The translations under genes were made by a program, and so were the position numbers. 64,000 nucleotides of DNA, from contig CM044867.1 of assembly GCA_024500155.1 (NCBI GenBank), positions 10,801,632 through 10,865,631 on the forward strand. The letters run 5' to 3'. The stretch's first letter is position 1. The number at the start of each line of letters is the position of its first letter. The notes below the pieces were generated by a model. It saw only the letters and a list, made by a program, of their open reading frames with translations. It was not told where the DNA came from and made no database searches. This DNA comes from Chenopodium formosanum (Eukaryota; Streptophyta; Magnoliopsida; Caryophyllales; Amaranthaceae). Of the stretch, positions 22,452 through 34,078 are shown piece after piece.

Positions 22452-24244
22452 AGTACCTCAAAGATGGTTGGAGACTGTACCCATTCCTGATCTTACAAAC
22501 TTACAACCGGTTATACAACCGGAGAACAAAGAAAACCCTCAACCGGCACCTCAGCCGAGAGGCTCTGGAATCCCTCAGTCGTTCCCTCGGCCTTCGCCTG
22601 AGGTCGTCACTAAGGATGAAGCTGATGATGAAGATGATGATGACGTGGAGACCTATATCACAAAGGATGGGTCCTTCGTGTCTAAGTACAAGAGTTCCAA
22701 AGATAAATTGGAGCGCAACCTTGACCAGGCGGGCCCAAGCAGGCGCCCCTTAGAGAGGCCAGAAGGGGAAACCCAGAAGGCCAGAGGTCAAGCCCTAGTC
22801 ACCAGGGATGAGCTCATGAAATTCATGAACTCTTTCAAGGGTGAAATCAAGGCCATGATCAACAAAAACAAGGCAGGCTCTAGAAAGAGTTCGCCGGCTA
22901 AGAAGTCTCCCACTCTTGGGAAGAAAAAGCCCGTCAAGGACAGGCATCCGACTCCCCATCCCAAAGACAAAGAGAGGGAGAAGGAGAGGATGGCCTCCAG
23001 ACTTGACTGGTTGAAAATTCTACTGCCTACTGGTCCTTAGAGGCAGCCTCGGCATGAATAGCCGGGGACCAGCAAGAAAACAGCCTCCGACGCTCGACAC
23101 ATCATCGAGCGGAGGAGAAACCAGCAGCTGTCTGAGTCAGCCTCTACTTCGAGCTTTCCAGACAGCTTCAAAGAAACTTCTGTAAGGAACTCACAGTCCT
23201 TACTTGAGAGTCAGACAGGCGGCAAAACCGTCAATACCGAACCTCAACTGATGATTGAGTTTGTCCCATATACGCCTCAGGCGCAGTATGGGCAATATGG
23301 CCTACAGTTCATGCAGCCTCCTTTTGGAGGACAGGCGGCATACACCCCCGTCCAGCCTTTGGACTGGCAGCTCCGGCTGCTCAAGCTTGGTGAACAACCC
23401 TCTGCGTTTGCCAAGAATATAACCGAGGCGGCTCAGCCGTCGAAGGTTAAGAATGTGTTGGTGGGCACCTATGATGGTACCACCTACCCAGAAGACAACC
23501 AGATGGCATACTCCAACCTCATGTGCTTACATGGTTAGGACGATGCCACCTGGTGTCGATGTTTCCCGGCTACACTGAAGGGCATTGCCCAACAGTGGTT
23601 TGGCAACTTGCCAGCCGGCTCAATTGACTGCTTCAAGAAGCTAGCCTAATGAACATCCCTGCTAAGAAAACGAGCCTTGATCTGAGCACTGTTAAGCAGG
23701 GTGAGAAGGAAGGGCTACGCTCATATGTCAGGAGGTTCAACCCGGTCAGAATCCAGATCCAGGGACTATCTGACGAGGTAGCTTTTACAGAATTTTTCAA
23801 GGGTCTGAGAGACGGGTCGGCTTTTAAGTTCGACCTTGTCAGAAAGGGGGCATTTACGCTACAGGCGGCCCTGAGGGAGGCGGAGAGCTACATTCAAGCT
23901 AGCGACCTCTGCACGCCTAGTAGTTAGTCAGACTCCAAGAAGTCAGACAAACAAAAAGAAAGCCGGTCTGCTCAGCCGGGTAACAAGAAAGAAGAGAGCA
24001 AAAAGAGAAAAGAAGTCTGGGCGGTTAGTGATTCTGACCAGCCGTCCCAGAAGAAAAAGAGAGAGTTTAAACCGTACGTCCCCAAGTACGAGTTTAACAA
24101 AGACTGCAACTCCATCCTCATGGAGGTAAAGGACCGGCTGTCCATTGAGAAGCCGAATCCAATGAAGAGTTCGTCCAGTCGCGGAACAAAAATAAATTTT
24201 GCCAGTTCCATGAGGAGGTTGGCCATGACACCAACGACTGATTC
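22452..24244 (+). pseudogene. Element D gag remnant
   Basis: Gag in pieces separated by nonsense codons and frame changes, for example TAG at 23038-23040. Recognisable parts are an acidic and basic N-terminal region (22500-23040), the capsid-like core (23340-23927: WQLRLLKLGEQ, LVGTYDGTTYPE, WCRCFPATLKG, LRSYVRRFN) and a C-terminal zinc-binding stretch CQFHEEVGHDTND (about 24197-24235) whose last Cys codon is TGA. The start codon is uncertain because the first ATG after the primer site is out of frame. The closest relative in the window is gag of element F. Confidence 0.8.
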
Positions 24245-24259
24245 AGTCTACAGCGGACG

Positions 24260-25138
24260 TTGGACCGTCTGGCTGACAAAGGGCTTCTAAAGTCCTACAT
24301 TTCTAATTCCCCAGCTGGGGCAAAGAAGAAAAACAAGGGTCAGTCCCCCAAGACTACCCATCAGCCTACCAGTAGCTCGGATACCGACAAGGATCCGGTC
24401 TACACTATAGCAGGCGGATTTTCATGTGGTGGCCCTACCATCCGGGGCACCAAGAGCCATCTTCGAAAGATGGACAAGGATGATGATGATGAGCAGGCGT
24501 CTGCCAGTTCCACCTTCCCAGACGTCCTCATAACTAAGAAGGACAAGGGCAGCGTCCGCTGTCCGCATGACGACCCGGTCGTCATTGAATGTAAGGTTGC
24601 CAACCAGCTGGTTGGACGGATCCTTATTGACACCGGCAGCTCGTCGGATATTATCAGCCTCCGGTGCCTGCAGAAGCTGAAATACAATGTAAGCTTCATG
24701 CATCCGGTCACCCACCCCTTGGTTGGTATTGGGGGTGGGATGGTCTACCCAGCCGAAAGAATTGACTTGCCCATCCGGCTGGGAGAAAAAGGCCAGGGAC
24801 GACATATTGTCGTCAGATTCTTGGTCGTTGAGGAGTTGACCGCCTACAATATCATCCTTGGTAGGCCAACCCTCAACGAAGCCAAGGCGGTAATCATCCC
24901 GTCTCTCATGCTCATCAAGTATGAGCGGGATGATGGCTCTGTTGGTTCCCTGAACGGGGATCAGAAGACGGCTCGGGAGTGCTACCTCTCAGCCGTTAAA
25001 GATACTGTGGCCTCAGACGGCCAAGAGAAGGAACCAATAGACCTTGACGATGTCAGGGATGCCAATCCTGCCCCACCAGCCATTGGTAAGAAAAGAAAAG
25101 CGCCTCTGCTGGTGGAGGTGAAGAAAGAGAAAAAATAG
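24260..25138 (+). pseudogene. Element D aspartic protease region
   Basis: A 292-codon open stretch, the longest plus-strand piece of D. It begins with the end of gag (MDRLADKGLLKSYI) and contains the retropepsin active site LIDTGSSSDI (Asp124-Thr-Gly) and the flap or C-terminal motif IILGRP near residue 197. The protease itself looks complete, but the reading frame is separated from RT by a stop. Confidence 0.8.
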
Positions 25139-25207
25139 CAATCACTGACCGGGGAACGGTCAGACGAGCTCCGTCCCCAACCAGTTGGTGAAAACATTGA
25201 TCTCGCT

Positions 25208-25800
25208 TTGGATGACAGCCGTCCAGAGCGTACTGTGAAGGTTGGGACGGTTGCTTATGCTACTCTGGGTGCAAGCTTGCACCTTCTGCTGAAAGAATTC
25301 AAAAACATCTTTGCCTTTGAAGTAGAAAAGATGCCAGGCGTCAGCCCGGATCTCGCTGTCCACAAACTCGCCATGGATCCTAAAAAGAAGCCCATCCGGC
25401 AAAAGAAAAGAAACCATGGCGAGGAAAGAAGTCAGGCGGCAGCTGCCGAAGTCAAAAAGCTGCTAGACGCCAGGTTCATTCGGCCTTGTAATTTCCCCGA
25501 CTGGGTGGCCAATGTGGTCCTTGTTAAGAAACCGAATGGGACCTGGCGCATGTGTGTTGATTACACAGACCTCAACAAGGCGTGTCCAAAGGACAGTTAC
25601 CCGCTTCCAAAGATCGACAGTCTGGTCGATTCTACAGCTGGTCACGCCTTGTTGAGCTTTATGGATGCCTACTCCGGCTTCTATCAGATACCCCTCTGGA
25701 AAAAAGATCAAGAGAAGACGGCCTTCGTCACTGATTTGGGGTTATTCTGATATACTGTGATGCCGTTTGGCTTGAAGAATGCCTTTACTTCTTCCAAGCA
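25208..25800 (+). pseudogene. Element D reverse transcriptase, truncated
   Basis: N-terminal RT only. FIRPCNFPDWVANVV, WRMCVDYTDLNKACPKD and SFMDAYSGFYQI (first catalytic Asp) are present, then TGA at 25748-25750 and PFGLKNA. The sequence then jumps to the thumb/connection region (FEWGDDAETTFQKL). The part that should hold the Y-x-D-D catalytic motif is missing, so an internal deletion removed the polymerase active site. Confidence 0.85.
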
Positions 25801-25829
25801 ATCAGGAAGAAGACCAGGTTTGAATGGGG

Positions 25830-26826
25830 AGACGATGCTGAGACGACATTTCAGAAGCTAAAAGTGCACTTGCATTCTCTGCCTAGGCTGGTTAGTCCTC
25901 TGTCTAGGGAGACGTTGTACATGTATTTGGCCGTCTCAGATCATGCTCTCAGTGCCATTCTCCTTGCTGAGCGAGACGGCGTTCAGCTCCCGGTTTACTT
26001 CATTAGCCATGTTCTAAAAAATGCTGAACTTCGGTACCCCATGGCATTCAAAAAATTGAAGCCTTACTTTCTGGCTCATCCGGTGGTGATTTACACCGAC
26101 TAGCCACTCAAGCGGCCAATGTCTACTTTGGAGTCAGCCGGCAGAATGTTTAAATGGGCTATTGAAATGCAAAGTCTTGAAATCACTTACGAACCAAGGA
26201 AGGCAGTGAAAGGTCAAGCGTTTGCCGACTTTATTGTTGAAATGACCCGTCCGGTGGCTTCGGATAATCTTGATCAGGTTTGGAAAGTGTATGTAGACGG
26301 GAGCTCTACAAAGAACGGCTGTGGTGCAGGCGTAATCTACGAGTCTACTGAGGGGGACAGATATGAATATGCACTACGGTTCAAGTTTCAGGCCTCAAAC
26401 AATGAGGCGGAATATGAAGTCCTGCTAGCCGGAATCCGCATGTGTAAGGCGGCAGGGGCAACAAAAATTGACGCTTACTCTGATTCACAGTTGGTCGTTA
26501 GCCAGTATGAGGGAAAATTTGAGGCAACTCACCCGGCTATGATCAAATATCTTCAGGCGGTCAAAGAGGAGGCTGGGTCACTTGAGGAGTTTCATTTGAA
26601 TCAAGTACCCAGGTCTGATAACAACAAGGCGGATGCACTGTCAAAACTTGCATCTTTCGCCTGCCATGATACGCCTCGGTCAGTCTTTTGGGAAGTTCTT
26701 GAAAAAAGAAGCATCTATGAAGATCCCATTGGAATCCTGGACCGAAGCTCTACTGGATGGATGGCATCCGGGCATACCTCTCAGACTGTACACTTCCTGA
26801 TTCGCCACAGGAGGCAGCCGTTCTGA
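25830..26826 (+). pseudogene. Element D tandem RNase H domains
   Basis: 25864-26103 translates to the degenerate gypsy-type RNase H (YLAVSDHALSAILL, PVYFISHVL). After a TAG at 26101-26103, 26119-26826 holds a second RNase H with VYVDGSSTKNGCGAG, NNEAEYEVLLAG and YSDSQLVVSQ, carrying the D, E and D residues expected of the plant/archaeal-type enzyme. The acquired second RNase H is a described property of Tat-lineage elements. Confidence 0.82.
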
Positions 26827-26829
26827 AAA

Positions 26830-27985
26830 AGCGAGCCGCAAGCTTCGAGTTGAGAAATGGAGAACTCTTCAAGGCGGGGTTTCTTAAGCCTCTTTTGAAG
26901 TGCGTAACCCCAGAAAAGGGGAAGAAGTTCTTGAAGGCTTGCATTCGGGATTCTGCGCCTCCCATATAGGCGGCAGATCCCTAGCCGTCAGAGCCAGACG
27001 ACATTACTTTTGGCCCACTCTGGAGTCAGACGCCAAGGAGTTGGTGAAGAAATGTGACAAGTGCCAAAAATTTGGCAAACTTATTCACCGTCCGGCTACT
27101 GATCTTACGGCCATCCACAGCCCAATCCCGTTTGCAAAATGGGGCATGAACATCTTAGGTCCTTACACGCCTGCACCAGGCGGAAAGCGTTACATCTTGG
27201 TGGTTGTGGATTACTTCACCAAGTGGGTAGAGGCTGAGGCGGTAAAGAATATCAAGACATCAGACGTCATCTCTTTCATCTGAAAGAATGTTATCACCCG
27301 GTATGGGGTTCCTATTTCCATGGTGTTTGATAATGGTCCTCAGTTTGAGACGCCTCAGCTAAAAACTTGGTTAGGAGATCAAAGGATCTCAAGTTGTTTT
27401 GCATCAGTCAGCCGTCCCTAAGCAAACGGCCAAGTTGAAGCCTTCAACAAACTGATCTCAGACGGCATTAAGAAGAAAATTGAAAGAGCCGGTGGCTTAT
27501 GGGCTGAGGAATTAATCCATGTCCTATGGGCCATCCGGACAACAGCAAAGGGGGCAACCGGTGAAACCCCATTTCTCATGGTTTACGGTGCTGAAGCCGT
27601 CTTTCCCATTGAACACTATGAGCCGACTCTCAGAGTCATGCTTTATGATGAGCAGGCAAACTAGGAGGCAATGCGCCTGGCATTGGACTCACTCCCAGAA
27701 CGCAGGGGCAATGCCGCCTTGCGTCATGGGATTTACCGTCTGAGAATGACAAGAGCCTACAACAAGAAATTACACAGGTGTCATTTGAAAGTGGACGACC
27801 TAGTGTTACGGAAAATGGAGGCAACCGGTAGGGCCAATGAGCTTGGAAAGCTAACTCCAAATTGGGAAGGCCCCTACCAGATATATGAAGAAGTAAGAGA
27901 CGGCACCTACCGCCTGGAAACTCCAGACGGCAGGCGCCTGCCTAGAACTTGGAATGTAGACAATTTGAAAAAGTACTACTTCTGA
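26830..27985 (+). pseudogene. Element D integrase, inactivated
   Basis: HHCC finger (CDKCQKFGK), core and C-terminal GPY-type module (NWEGPYQIYEEVRDG). In the core the first catalytic Asp is replaced by Asn (KWGMNILGPY, codon AAC). VFDNGPQF keeps the second Asp and NGQVEAFNK keeps the Glu. In-frame stops occur at 27281-27283, 27419-27421 and 27662-27664. Most are one transition away from Trp or Gln codons. Confidence 0.82.
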
Positions 27986-29108
27986 GATTTGTAATGTTTG
28001 TAAACAAGAAGTAAATTAATGAGAAATTGCTTTTTGTTTTCACTTTTGTTTTGTTTATCTGTCTTGTACTCCGTTTGAAGCTCAGACAGGCCACTTGTTT
28101 ATTTCTCTGAGTTTGTCACTTGAAAATTGAATTAACGTCTGATTGACGAGAGGCTAATGGCCAGATAATTAAGCTAAGCACAAAACCGCTTAGTGGCTAT
28201 ACAGCCGGTCTCAAACTAGACCAGAAGGCCAATGGCCGGACGGCTGCTTTTCCCATAAATTCGCCTGTCCCAACATGGACAAAGGCGTCCGGCGACACCC
28301 CTCCGGGTGCAATCGTCGTAGAGAGAAGTCAACCTGCTTACTCTACGTACCAATGCAGGAGGCCATGATTGGACGGCTGAATAAGCCATCCATAACCGTC
28401 TGACCTGAACAGTCTAAGGAACGACCAAGTTTCGGAACCCGGATGTCCAATGACATCAGTCGGCGACCGAGTGAAGTTCTTACTTAGCATTTTTTCGTTT
28501 TAAATTGCATACATCCTCGTTTGGGGCAAAAGAGTCGTGCAATGGCTATACAATCTCTATCTAGATGGTCAACACCGTCTAGCTAGTGACAGGAACGCCT
28601 GTTAATGTACGGCTGTGTACTTGGTTTGGGGCAATCACTACTATGATTGATTGACTTAAAAACGTATCATGCTCTTTGCAGCATCAGACGTTCCCAAGTC
28701 AATCAACCAACTCCACTTGAAACCAACCACACAGTCGTCCAGGGGCAAGGACAGCCGCATACTTTTGATAAGTTAGGCAGAAATCGCCGCATGCTTTTGA
28801 TAAGTTAGGCAAGAATTGAAAAAAATGAAAATGCAAAAATTGAAGTGCAAACACAAGCGCAAAGTAATCAAAACCGACTCAGTCGGTGCATTCATTAAAC
28901 TTCCACTCAGCCAAACGGCTTTGGTGGATCAATTGTTATCCGGACCCCATCCGGGAAAGAAAGAGAAATTGTTTAATAACACTGCTCCACAGCCGGTAAA
29001 TACACAGATACTCGGCACACAGGTCGGAAAAGCAAATGATGGCATACTGCCGCAGATAAAAATTAAAAAAAAAAAAAAAAAAAAAAAAATGGCACACAGC
29101 CGCTGAAT
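27986..29108 (+). other. Element D post-pol spacer
   Basis: About 1.1 kb without a readable domain, ending in an A run (about 29067-29089). It separates plus-strand pol from the antisense accessory gene, so it would contain the convergent 3' ends of the two transcripts. Confidence 0.6.
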
Positions 29109-31835
29109 TCATTGCCCCGCAGACGGTCCCTCTTGGCCCTTCTCCCCTTCTTCTTCATTCTCAGGAGCTTCAGGCTCGGGGTGCTCAGTGTTGGCCCAGG
29201 CGAGGAAAGACTCAGGCTCTGGCTCACCCTTCTCTCTCAGGTATATCACCTCTTCAGCATATTTGTGAGCCAGAGCCCAGACGCCATAATCTTTGTTTGG
29301 ATACAAGGAAGCCCAGGCGATCTTCATCATGGCCTCGCTGTCGGCGGCCATCTCAGCTACCAGGCGGTTTTGATCCGCCTGCAGAGTCGCTCGGAAGTTA
29401 TCCTGAGCTTTGGCCGCCTCCTTCTCCAGCTTGGCAACCTTGCCGTTCAGATTAGTGTTCTCTTTCGAGACACCCTGAAGCTTCTCAAGGTCCTCCTGAG
29501 CCTTCTGGAGGTCCTCCCTGAGCTTGGGGAGGTCCTCCTCCGCCTGTTTCTGGGCCATCTCAGCATCCGCCGCCTTCTGCTTAGCCGCCCGCAAGTCCGC
29601 CTCCAGCTCTTGGATCTTGGCCGCCTGTGTCATTTAGGTTGCTTTAGTTTCAAGATCGTCAATGATACACGAGTATAAAGCAACATTATTGGCGTCTGAG
29701 GCGGACTGCTTGGCCCGTCTTACCTCATCCCACTTGCGGGTGTAAGGACGCTTGAGCCCGTCTACCCGCAGAAGAGCCTGCAAAAGCAAACAGGGTTAGC
29801 ACTGCAGGCGGAGAAAAACTTGGAGAAAAAATGATTCAAAATTATTCAAGTGTCTTACCTCAACCAGGAGGGACAAGATACGTTCAAGATTGAACGTCTC
29901 AATCCCCGGGATAGCATCCTTATCCCGCTTGCTCACAGCCTCCAGCATGGCCTTGGCGTGCTTCTAGACGTCTGGCCAGCGAGGTGATTGATCTGCACCA
30001 CAATCGGCGTCAGAGTGTGAAACTAAAGCAGCACCAATCTAGTTCCGACCGTCTGAGGATGACGTCTGCTGGGAGTGTGATTTCACTCGCAACGGCCACC
30101 CCATCTTAGGCGGGGATTCAAAAGGGTTCTTACCTGCAGAGCCGGCCAGACGAGAGCCGCTGGCAGGCGCAGTGAACCCCCCGGTTGCAAATAGGGGGTT
30201 GGCACTGAGTCTTCCCGCCTGGGGCACTGGGAGTTGCGGTGGAGGCTGCCTTTTTCGAGGACTTGCTGGGGTTAGAGGCGGTGGTCTCCTCCCTCGCCCG
30301 TTTGAGTTTTTTCTCAAACGTCTTATCCACCTCTCCTCCCTAAGAAAATAAACAAGTTAATGTTAGCAGTCGAAGAAAGCAAACTTTGAAAGCAACCTTA
30401 AGAAAAGAGTCAGACGTTTACCTTGGCCCTGAGTTCCCTCGCCTGAGTCTCGGCTAGGTCTCTGCGGATTTGAGCAAAGGACCGCCTGGGAGTCTTCTCG
30501 TCTGGCAACATGTTCAACGCTTCTTCTGCAAAAAACAAAAAGGAATTGGTTAGTACATCATCAAAAACGATTCTGATACAAAAGTACTACAGACGGATAT
30601 TGATTTAGGCGCATACGTCTGGTGAACATGTGCCCTAGCCCGCAGGCGGCTAAGAAGCATTCGTCCCTGAGCCAGGCGCTCTTAGGGATCCAGTTTCTGG
30701 GGACTTTTATTGTCTCCACGGTTGACAGTGTGGTGTCTGTGAGGCCGAAGAAGTCAGCCTCAATTATTTTATCGAAGTCCTCATCCGGGATCCGGGGCAG
30801 ACAGCATTTCCGACCCAGAAGGTCAGGCTTTTTATTGTATTGGCGGAGCTCGCAGTTCTCCCGCCTGGTTGGGACCGTCAGCAGGTAGAACCTGTGCTTC
30901 CAGCCATCAAATTTGGAGACCTTATCCAAGGTCATCATATATTGAGGAAACGTGGTCAAAGTATACCACGCTCTGTACCCGCCTGGGCTGCGGCTAAGAT
31001 AGTGCATCTTAGCAAAAGCTTCCCAGCCGGGGTGAATTCCTTGGAACTCACAGGCGGCGACATACCCCAGAATGTTTGCCCAAGAATTGGGGGTAAGTTG
31101 CCAGACTCCGAGGCCGTAGCCTCTCAAGATTGCCTTCACCACCTGGTGAAGGGGGAAGTGCAGACCAGCCTTGAACGCCGCCTCGTAACAGCCGAAGTAG
31201 CCGTTGGCGTTTCGTTCAGTGTCTTCCCAAGAAATGGTGCCGTCTACAGGAGGCACCCTTATTTTGTACCCGTCTCCTAACAGGTGCACTTTCAAAAAAA
31301 TTTCAAGGCCTCTTTCCATGAGGTCCTTGTCTTTGTTGGAGACGTGGATCTTGTAAGGATCGTCCTTCTCATTCCACTTCTTCCTCTCTTCTTCCTCGCT
31401 ATCCTCAAGCGGGGGAAGATCATCACTGCTTTCAGAAGAGGAGACGGTAAATCCGCTCCCTGTCTCCTCCCCAGATTGGGAGACAGAAGCTGAGGCGGCC
31501 TCCTCACCGCCTTGGTCGCACTCGTCCAAAAACGAGTCTAGAGGAGTTGGGGGGCCACGCGGAGGGGATCTCTCCGGAGCCGTCTGGTGTTCTGAGCCAG
31601 ACGTCTCTCCCTCGGGCGTTTGGCCGCCTGAGCCTTCGCTCCTATAATTAAGATCATGTGCCGTCTGCATAGTCCGAGCCATTTTGTCCTGCATAGACGC
31701 GTAAATGGTCAGAATCCAAGCATAAGGGTAGTCCCAACACCCTGAGACGACACTACCAGTCCTAGACTCAGCCGTTCCTGGTGAACGGCTGGATTCTAAC
31801 CTAGGTTGTGCCGTGTGTGTTGGTGATGAATCCAT
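29109..31835 (-). pseudogene. Element D antisense accessory gene, five-exon model, broken
   Basis: It runs opposite to gag-pol. Modelled exons (minus strand, 5' to 3'): 31835-30617, 30525-30422, 30339-30134, 29992-29859, 29777-29109, all with GT-AG borders and agreeing codon phases. Exon 1 (ATG at 31835) has an acidic/Ser-rich N-terminus, then a globular domain (WEDTERNANGYFGCYEAAF, LGVWQLTPNSWANILGY) resembling the 'putative gypsy type transposon' family found antisense in Tat elements. The last exon is a long coiled coil (QELEADLRAAKQKAADAEMA) ending with an acidic tail. Lesions: a frame change inside exon 3, TAG at 29964-29966 and TAA at 29634-29636. Function is unknown; splicing is inferred, not shown. 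Confidence 0.75.
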
Positions 31836-32218
31836 TTATTGCAAGAAATATGTACAAGCAGTAAAATGAAAAAGAGTTGAGAGTGTCAGAGACGGTACCT
31901 TTAGATTTGAGATCTGAAGGTAGACGGGTCCGCTTGTGTTGAGAAGAATGAGTTTTCTTAAAACTTGCGCTTGACTCAGACGGATGACTTCTGCTCTCTC
32001 TTTCAAGATTCTCTCAAAGTTCTCTCTGAAAATTTTTGTGAAACGTACAAAAATATTGAGGGTAAACGGCAATATAAGGAGGGTAAATTAAGGGGTATTC
32101 CTGTAATTTACTCAAATGGTGAACAGTAAAATTTTGGCGGTAAAATTACCACCAATCAGAGAGTGACGCGTGTCACAGATGCCACGTGGCATGCCACGTC
32201 ACATCTGTGAGGGGCAAA
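31836..32218 (-). other. Presumed 5' leader of antisense gene, with D polypurine tract
   Basis: 383 bp between the antisense ATG and the 3' LTR. The purine-rich 'gaggggcaaa' at 32209-32218 abuts the LTR and should be the polypurine tract on the plus strand. No antisense promoter motif is clear. Confidence 0.5.
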
Positions 32219-32703
32219 TGTTTAGGGTAATTTTACCCGCCATGTGGACCAACCAGAGGGTGACACGTGTCAGCCCCAGGGTGGTCCAAAGTGGACCTAT
32301 CCCTGCTTGACACGTGTCATCCCAGATATTTGGAGGATGACGGCCTTCAGGCCCAAATCCCGAGAAAGCCGTAAAACAGCGCAGCCCACCACTGATTAGG
32401 GTTCTGTGAACTAATCAGGGGCACAATTCCCAAGGACCCTATAAATAGGGAGATTCCCCTCTTTTGGAGGGCACGTTTTATCATTTATTACAAACTGTCC
32501 CTTTGATAGAGACAACTGAGCTTGGAATCCGAGCAGATCCCCACCTAAATTTCCGCACCTTTTTCTCTCCTTTCAAGTTACTAACTTGATCGTCGGAGGC
32601 GGAGCACCTACCAACTGGTGTCTCCGTTTGTCTTGCAGGTACAGGCCGCACCGGACCAGTCTTCGAGCTGTAACTCTCCCGAGGGACAAAAACACCCAAA
32701 ACA
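32219..32703 (+). repeat. 3' LTR of element D
   Basis: 485 bp, tgtttagggtaatttt... to ...acccaaaaca, followed by the agaat target duplication. Confidence 0.92.
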
Positions 32704-32708
32704 AGAAT

Positions 32709-32950
32709 GGTTAAAGTTCATTGAAAAAGTAAATTGACATTGGGTATGTAAAAAGTAGAGAGAGAAAGTAATAAATGTACATGGAAAAACAAAATTTACA
32801 TGGAAAATTTAAATTTGCACAAGTTTTGTTGCAAATTGGAGGGAATTTTGGTAAAAAATAATATTAATGGTTGTTGGAAAAAACAAATGGGGTGAACGTT
32901 TTGGGACTAAAATTTGTCCATAAGGGACTATCAAAAGGGGACGGAGGGAG
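32709..32950. mobile_element. Stowaway MITE, right part
   Basis: Continues the MITE interrupted by element D. It ends gggactatcaaaaggggac and ggagggag, inverted to the left end at 21876, followed by the TA target site 32951-32952. Confidence 0.85.
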
Positions 32951-33135
32951 TATATGTATTAGTGGATGGCCATTATATCCTTAAGATTATTCAGGAATAT
33001 TCTAGATACCATTATTCCCCAAAACCCTAGTTGTATCTCATGTATAAATATATGTATACTCCCACATATTATTGAATAAGAATATCGATCTATTCTCTCC
33101 CCTACTTTCTTCTCTTTCTCTTTAATTTTATATCA
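32951..33135 (+). repeat. 3' LTR of element B, main piece
   Basis: Matches 4720-4902 of the 5' LTR with a handful of changes and ends tatca before the aaagc target duplication. Confidence 0.88.
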
Positions 33136-33140
33136 AAAGC

Positions 33141-33652
33141 ATTTTTTTTTAAAAAAAAAAAAGCATTGCATGAGAGGCATATTCATAAATAGAGAAAAGC
33201 GTGGGTGCTAAGGCTTGGATTATTCAAAAGAGTAGATTAAGTTTCATGGAAATACTCTATTTCATGGATACACTCCATTTGGTCAATGTTTGTTTTATCT
33301 CAAAAAAATCACAAAATTTTACATAATGCATAAGCTACGAGGAATTGATAATGTAGAAAAATAAAGAGTTGTAGAAAAGTTAAATAGATTTTACCGAGGG
33401 TAGAAACATAAATTCACACAAAGATCTTAGTAAAATAGGAATGTTTTGGTCTAGTTTGTTATAAATAATGTGTAACATCCGTTTTTGGAAAATCTTGCAC
33501 ATAATATGTAAACGAAAGGAATACATAAAGTTTATAGTTATTTGACTTGGTAAGAATTCATAATTATAATTATTATCGACCTTGTTTGTTTCAAAACATC
33601 ACAAGGATACATATTAGTGGTACAGTTGTACAAGTATTTTTCCAATAACTTC
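33141..33652. other. 3' flank of the P450 gene
   Basis: About 510 bp of AT-rich DNA between element B and the P450 stop codon. No other gene or repeat was recognised; it must contain the P450 3' UTR. Confidence 0.5.
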
Positions 33653-34078
33653 CTATAGTCGACGAAATATTATTGGAGCACCAAACTGAGGTCGAAGAGT
33701 TCCAATAGCTAAAGGTGCATGAGCATATAGTGGTGAAAGGTTAAAAGAGAAGCGTTGCAAAATTAAAGCTAATGTCAATTTAGCTTCCATCATGGCGAAA
33801 TTAGACCCGATGCATATTCTTGGCCCCCAACCAAATGAGAAAAATGACATGTTTCCTCCGCTTGCCTTACAAATTCCTTCACTAAATCTCTCAGGCTTGA
33901 ACTCCTTGGCATCAGGTCCCCAATGCTTTTCGTCTTGATGTAGAAGTAGTATTGGAAGATTGACTAACACTCCTTTGGGCAAGAAGATTTCTCCGATTTT
34001 GATGTTTTCTTTAACTGTACGTGTTAACTCAGTCACAGGAGGGTATAATCTAAGAACCTCTTGTAGAATCATGTTTAC
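33653..34078 (-). CDS. P450 exon 5
   Basis: Acceptor 'tttatag' before 34078; encodes residues 381-521 with ExxR, PERF and the heme-binding loop; stop TAG at 33653-33655. Confidence 0.93.
   Translation of the reverse strand, partial: VNMILQEVLRLYPPVTELTRTVKENIKIGEIFLPKGVLVNLPILLLHQDEKHWGPDAKEFKPERFSEGICKASGGNMSFFSFGWGPRICIGSNFAMMEAKLTLALILQRFSFNLSPLYAHAPLAIGTLRPQFGAPIIFRRL

Larger units (their letters stand above)
21946..32703 (+). mobile_element. Element D: Tat-type gypsy retrotransposon, defective
   Basis: A 10.76-kb element with 485-bp LTRs (21946-22430, 32219-32703) and a perfect 5-bp target duplication agaat (21941-21945, 32704-32708). The LTRs differ at about 9 positions plus 2 single-base indels by eye (about 98 percent identity). 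The gene order gag, protease, RT, RNase H, second plant-like RNase H and integrase with a GPY motif, then an antisense accessory gene, is that of the Tat lineage of Ty3/gypsy elements. Multiple nonsense codons, a deletion of the RT catalytic core and an integrase Asp to Asn change make it non-functional. Confidence 0.92.
4708..33135 (+). mobile_element. Element B: old nested host LTR retrotransposon (copia-type)
   Basis: Outer element of the nest. It is bounded by 195-bp LTRs starting tgtt and ending in ca (4708-4902; 21864-21875 plus 32951-33135) and a perfect 5-bp target duplication aaagc (4703-4707, 33136-33140). A purine tract (21854-21863, aagggggag type) precedes the 3' LTR, which fixes plus orientation. 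Removing elements C and D and the Stowaway leaves about 6.7 kb. The LTRs differ at about 8 of 195 positions by eye (about 4 percent), making it the oldest datable insertion here. No gag or pol domain is readable in what remains, so it is either badly decayed or a non-autonomous derivative. Copia assignment rests on the short LTR and the 3' internal motif at 21667-21850 and is tentative. Confidence 0.85.

Noticed and set aside
29112..29678. 188-codon plus-strand frame in element D
   Set aside because: Leu/Arg-rich shadow of the antisense coiled-coil exon on the opposite strand.
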